Position numbers and translations under genes: made by a program. Of a stretch of 7,256 bases of DNA, positions 6,428-7,256 are shown one piece after another. Within the stretch, counting starts at the first letter, position 1. Each line of letters begins with the position of its first letter. The notes beneath the pieces were generated by a model, which was given only the letters and a program-made list of their open reading frames with translations, had not been told where the DNA came from and did no database searches. Origin of the DNA: Halanaerobiales bacterium. GTDB taxonomy: Bacteria > Bacillota_F > Halanaerobiia > DY22613. The DNA is taken from positions 1 to 7,256 of the forward strand of contig JAGMES010000198.1 in assembly GCA_023128035.1 (NCBI GenBank), in the 5' to 3' direction.

Positions 6428-6460
6428 AGTAATCATGATTACATTATAACCATGATTACT
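6428..6460. promoter_or_regulatory. operator-like palindrome with a third half-site
   Basis: GTAATCATGATTAC (6429-6442) is a perfect 14-base palindrome. AGTAATCATG (6428-6437) is also the exact reverse complement of CATGATTACT (6451-6460), so the ATCATGATT motif is followed by an extra half-site one to two helical turns away. Such spacing suits a dimeric or tetrameric regulator. It lies downstream of the candidate promoter and upstream of trxA. No matching regulator gene is in the window. Confidence 0.45.
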
Positions 6461-6540
6461 ATTTGTCCCTCCAAAATAGTTATAAAATATTATTTTTACT
6501 TAGATATTTTTTGAATAAAATTGCAATGGGATGACTTTAA

Positions 6541-6747
6541 GAAGTATTAACAGATACATATTTACATCAGGTTGTTACTGCTTGTGTTGATGGAGCAGTA
6601 GCAGCAACGGTCGCTGAGAAATATATTAAAGAAGAAGAAGGTTTTGCAGGTGATGTTATAAATCCTTCTAAAGAAAAACCAGTTTTGGTGACCTTCTGGA
6701 GTCTAGGTGTAGAAGATATAAAAAATATTTTAAGTAAAATTAACTAA
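6541..6747 (+). pseudogene. C-terminal remnant of a thioredoxin reductase (trxB-like)
   Basis: This 68-codon open stretch reads EVLTDTYLHQVVTACVDG followed by AVAATVAEKYI. It matches the C-terminal segment of thioredoxin reductases, where LRQVVTA-x-x-DGA(I/V)AA follows the GD motif of the FAD domain. The roughly 270-290 residues before it, with the FAD site, the NADPH site and the CxxC, are absent. The frame is closed just upstream by TAA at 6538-6540 and TGA at 6532-6534, with no suitable start codon or ribosome site. After the reductase part comes KPVLVTFWSLGVEDI (about residues 46-60), which looks like the start of a thioredoxin fold without its CxxC; it may be a native C-terminal extension or a fusion scar. 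TAA 6745-6747 lies 12 bases before trxA, so a trxB-trxA pair probably existed here before a deletion. It is unlikely to make a working enzyme. Confidence 0.75.
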
Positions 6748-6759
6748 GGGGGCCAAATC

Positions 6760-7077
6760 ATGAATCATGTTGAAAAGTCTAATTTTGATGAATTAGTATT
6801 AAATGCTGAGAGTGTTGTAATGGTTTATTATTATAGCCCAAAATGTGAAGAATGTCAGGAACTGTTACCTGATGTTGAAGCTTTAGCTGAAAAGTATGGT
6901 GAAAGCATGAACTTTTATAATTTAGATATTAGCCAAAATCGTCGTTTGGCTATTGGTCAGAGAGTTATGGGTTCACCAACTATTGTTTTCTATAAAAATG
7001 GTGAAAAAGTTGCTACTCTTACTGGAGAAGATTTGACAGCAGCAGAGATTGAAGAAGAAGTTAAGAAACACGTGTAA
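6760..7077 (+). CDS. trxA: thioredoxin, reductase-linked type, with CEEC active site
   Basis: A 105-residue single-domain thioredoxin, the electron donor expected to reduce the Se-S bond formed on GrdA after each turnover. The fold is shown by SVVMVYYYSPKCEECQEL (18-35), with the redox pair Cys29-Glu-Glu-Cys32, and by the cis-proline loop MGSPTIVFYKNG (70-81, Pro73). It differs from standard thioredoxin: CGPC is replaced by CEEC, the tryptophan before the first cysteine is Lys28, and the buried aspartate (Asp26 of E. coli) is Tyr23. These changes should alter redox potential and partner choice. The ATG at 6760 follows a GGGGG-rich ribosome site at 6748-6752. It lies 12 bases after the trxB remnant. 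Grd-linked thioredoxins are known to have unusual active sites, so a dedicated role with the reductase is likely but inferred. Confidence 0.9.
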   Translation: MNHVEKSNFDELVLNAESVVMVYYYSPKCEECQELLPDVEALAEKYGESMNFYNLDISQNRRLAIGQRVMGSPTIVFYKNGEKVATLTGEDLTAAEIEEEVKKHV

Positions 7078-7110
7078 GACCCTAATTTAGGCAGTGAACA
7101 TCCATCATAA

Positions 7111-7141
7111 GAGCACTACATCCTTATTGGGTGTAGTGCTC
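7111..7141 (+). terminator. strong hairpin after trxA, without an adjacent T run
   Basis: GAGCACTACATCC (7111-7123) pairs with GGGTGTAGTGCTC (7129-7141) over 13 positions (one G-U) around a TTATT loop. On the + strand CAAAAAAG follows rather than T residues, so termination here is uncertain. It may mark the 3' end of the trxA message as a stabiliser, or act jointly with the weaker hairpin just downstream. Confidence 0.55.
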
Positions 7142-7144
7142 CAA

Positions 7145-7171
7145 AAAAGCTGGCTTAAAAAGATAGCTTTT
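7145..7171 (+). terminator. second, weaker hairpin after trxA
   Basis: AAAAGCT (7145-7151) pairs with AGCTTTT (7165-7171), and the 3' arm itself ends in four T residues. Placed four bases after the stronger hairpin, it could supply the T-rich release point for trxA transcripts. The stem is short. Confidence 0.35.
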
Positions 7172-7224
7172 AATATTAATATTTATGATTAGTCCACAAA
7201 AAGTAGTCGCACTTGCATACCAAA

Positions 7225-7256
7225 TAAAGTACTGAATTGGCGAGGTCAGTACTTTA
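7225..7256. repeat. 11-bp perfect inverted repeat at the window end
   Basis: TAAAGTACTGA (7225-7235) and TCAGTACTTTA (7246-7256) are perfect reverse complements around a 10-base loop, ATTGGCGAGG. The right arm is cut by the window edge, so the stem may be longer and a T run may follow. It may be a terminator, an operator or the end of an inserted element. Confidence 0.55.

Larger units (their letters stand above)
6308..6540. other. non-coding stretch between the transporter and the trxB remnant
   Basis: No credible gene was found on either strand in these 233 bases. The segment contains a promoter-like pair, a long stem-loop with an alternative pairing, and an operator-like palindrome, each listed separately. 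The last 80 bases are A+T-rich and featureless. No intact ribosome site precedes the trxB remnant. The dense symmetry suggests a former regulatory region, now joined to a deleted gene, or a small inserted element. Confidence 0.7.

Noticed and set aside
6532..6540. TGA at 6532 as another selenocysteine codon extending the trxB remnant upstream
   Set aside because: A TAA (6538-6540) follows two codons later in the same frame, and no reductase-like sequence lies upstream.

Overview
The window is AT-rich DNA from a strictly anaerobic, selenocysteine-using Gram-positive bacterium. Strong GGAGG ribosome sites, a Stickland-type reductase locus and a betaine transporter next to it suggest a clostridial or Halanaerobiales-type (halophilic fermenter) lineage. 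The taxon is an inference; the metabolism is read from the genes. All recognised genes lie on the + strand.

Layout. Bases 2-1123 hold the end, probably nearly all, of an MFS exporter of the fosmidomycin-resistance type. Bases 1124-1475 are non-coding. They contain a possible three-helix RNA (1184-1278), a strong intrinsic terminator (1292-1324), a promoter-like -10 box and an AT-rich leader. Then comes a betaine-reductase cluster: grdA (selenoprotein A, in-frame UGA at 1599), a grdI-type gene (pyruvoyl proprotein of substrate-binding protein B) and a grdH-type gene (selenoprotein B large subunit, in-frame UGA at 4436, motif UxxCxxC). Naive gene calling breaks both selenoprotein genes. An AT-rich hairpin separates the cluster from a BCCT-family betaine transporter (4832-6307). 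Bases 6308-6540 are non-coding, with a good promoter match, a long stem-loop that has an alternative fold, and an operator-like palindrome. They are followed by a decapitated C-terminal remnant of a thioredoxin reductase (6541-6747) and an intact, atypical thioredoxin with a CEEC active site (6760-7077). The window ends in three hairpins.

How it works together (family knowledge plus inference). The BCCT carrier imports glycine betaine. Protein B (GrdH/GrdI) binds it through a pyruvoyl group and passes a carboxymethyl group to the selenocysteine of GrdA, releasing trimethylamine. Protein C (GrdC/GrdD, not in this window) then makes acetyl phosphate for ATP synthesis. Thioredoxin re-reduces GrdA, and a thioredoxin reductase must recharge it; the local copy is broken, so an intact enzyme must be elsewhere.

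The core is a known system. The least explained items are the non-coding structures: the RNA-like element before grdA, the 15-bp hairpin that holds the grdA stop codon in its loop, the switch-like hairpins at 6354-6415, and the truncated reductase.
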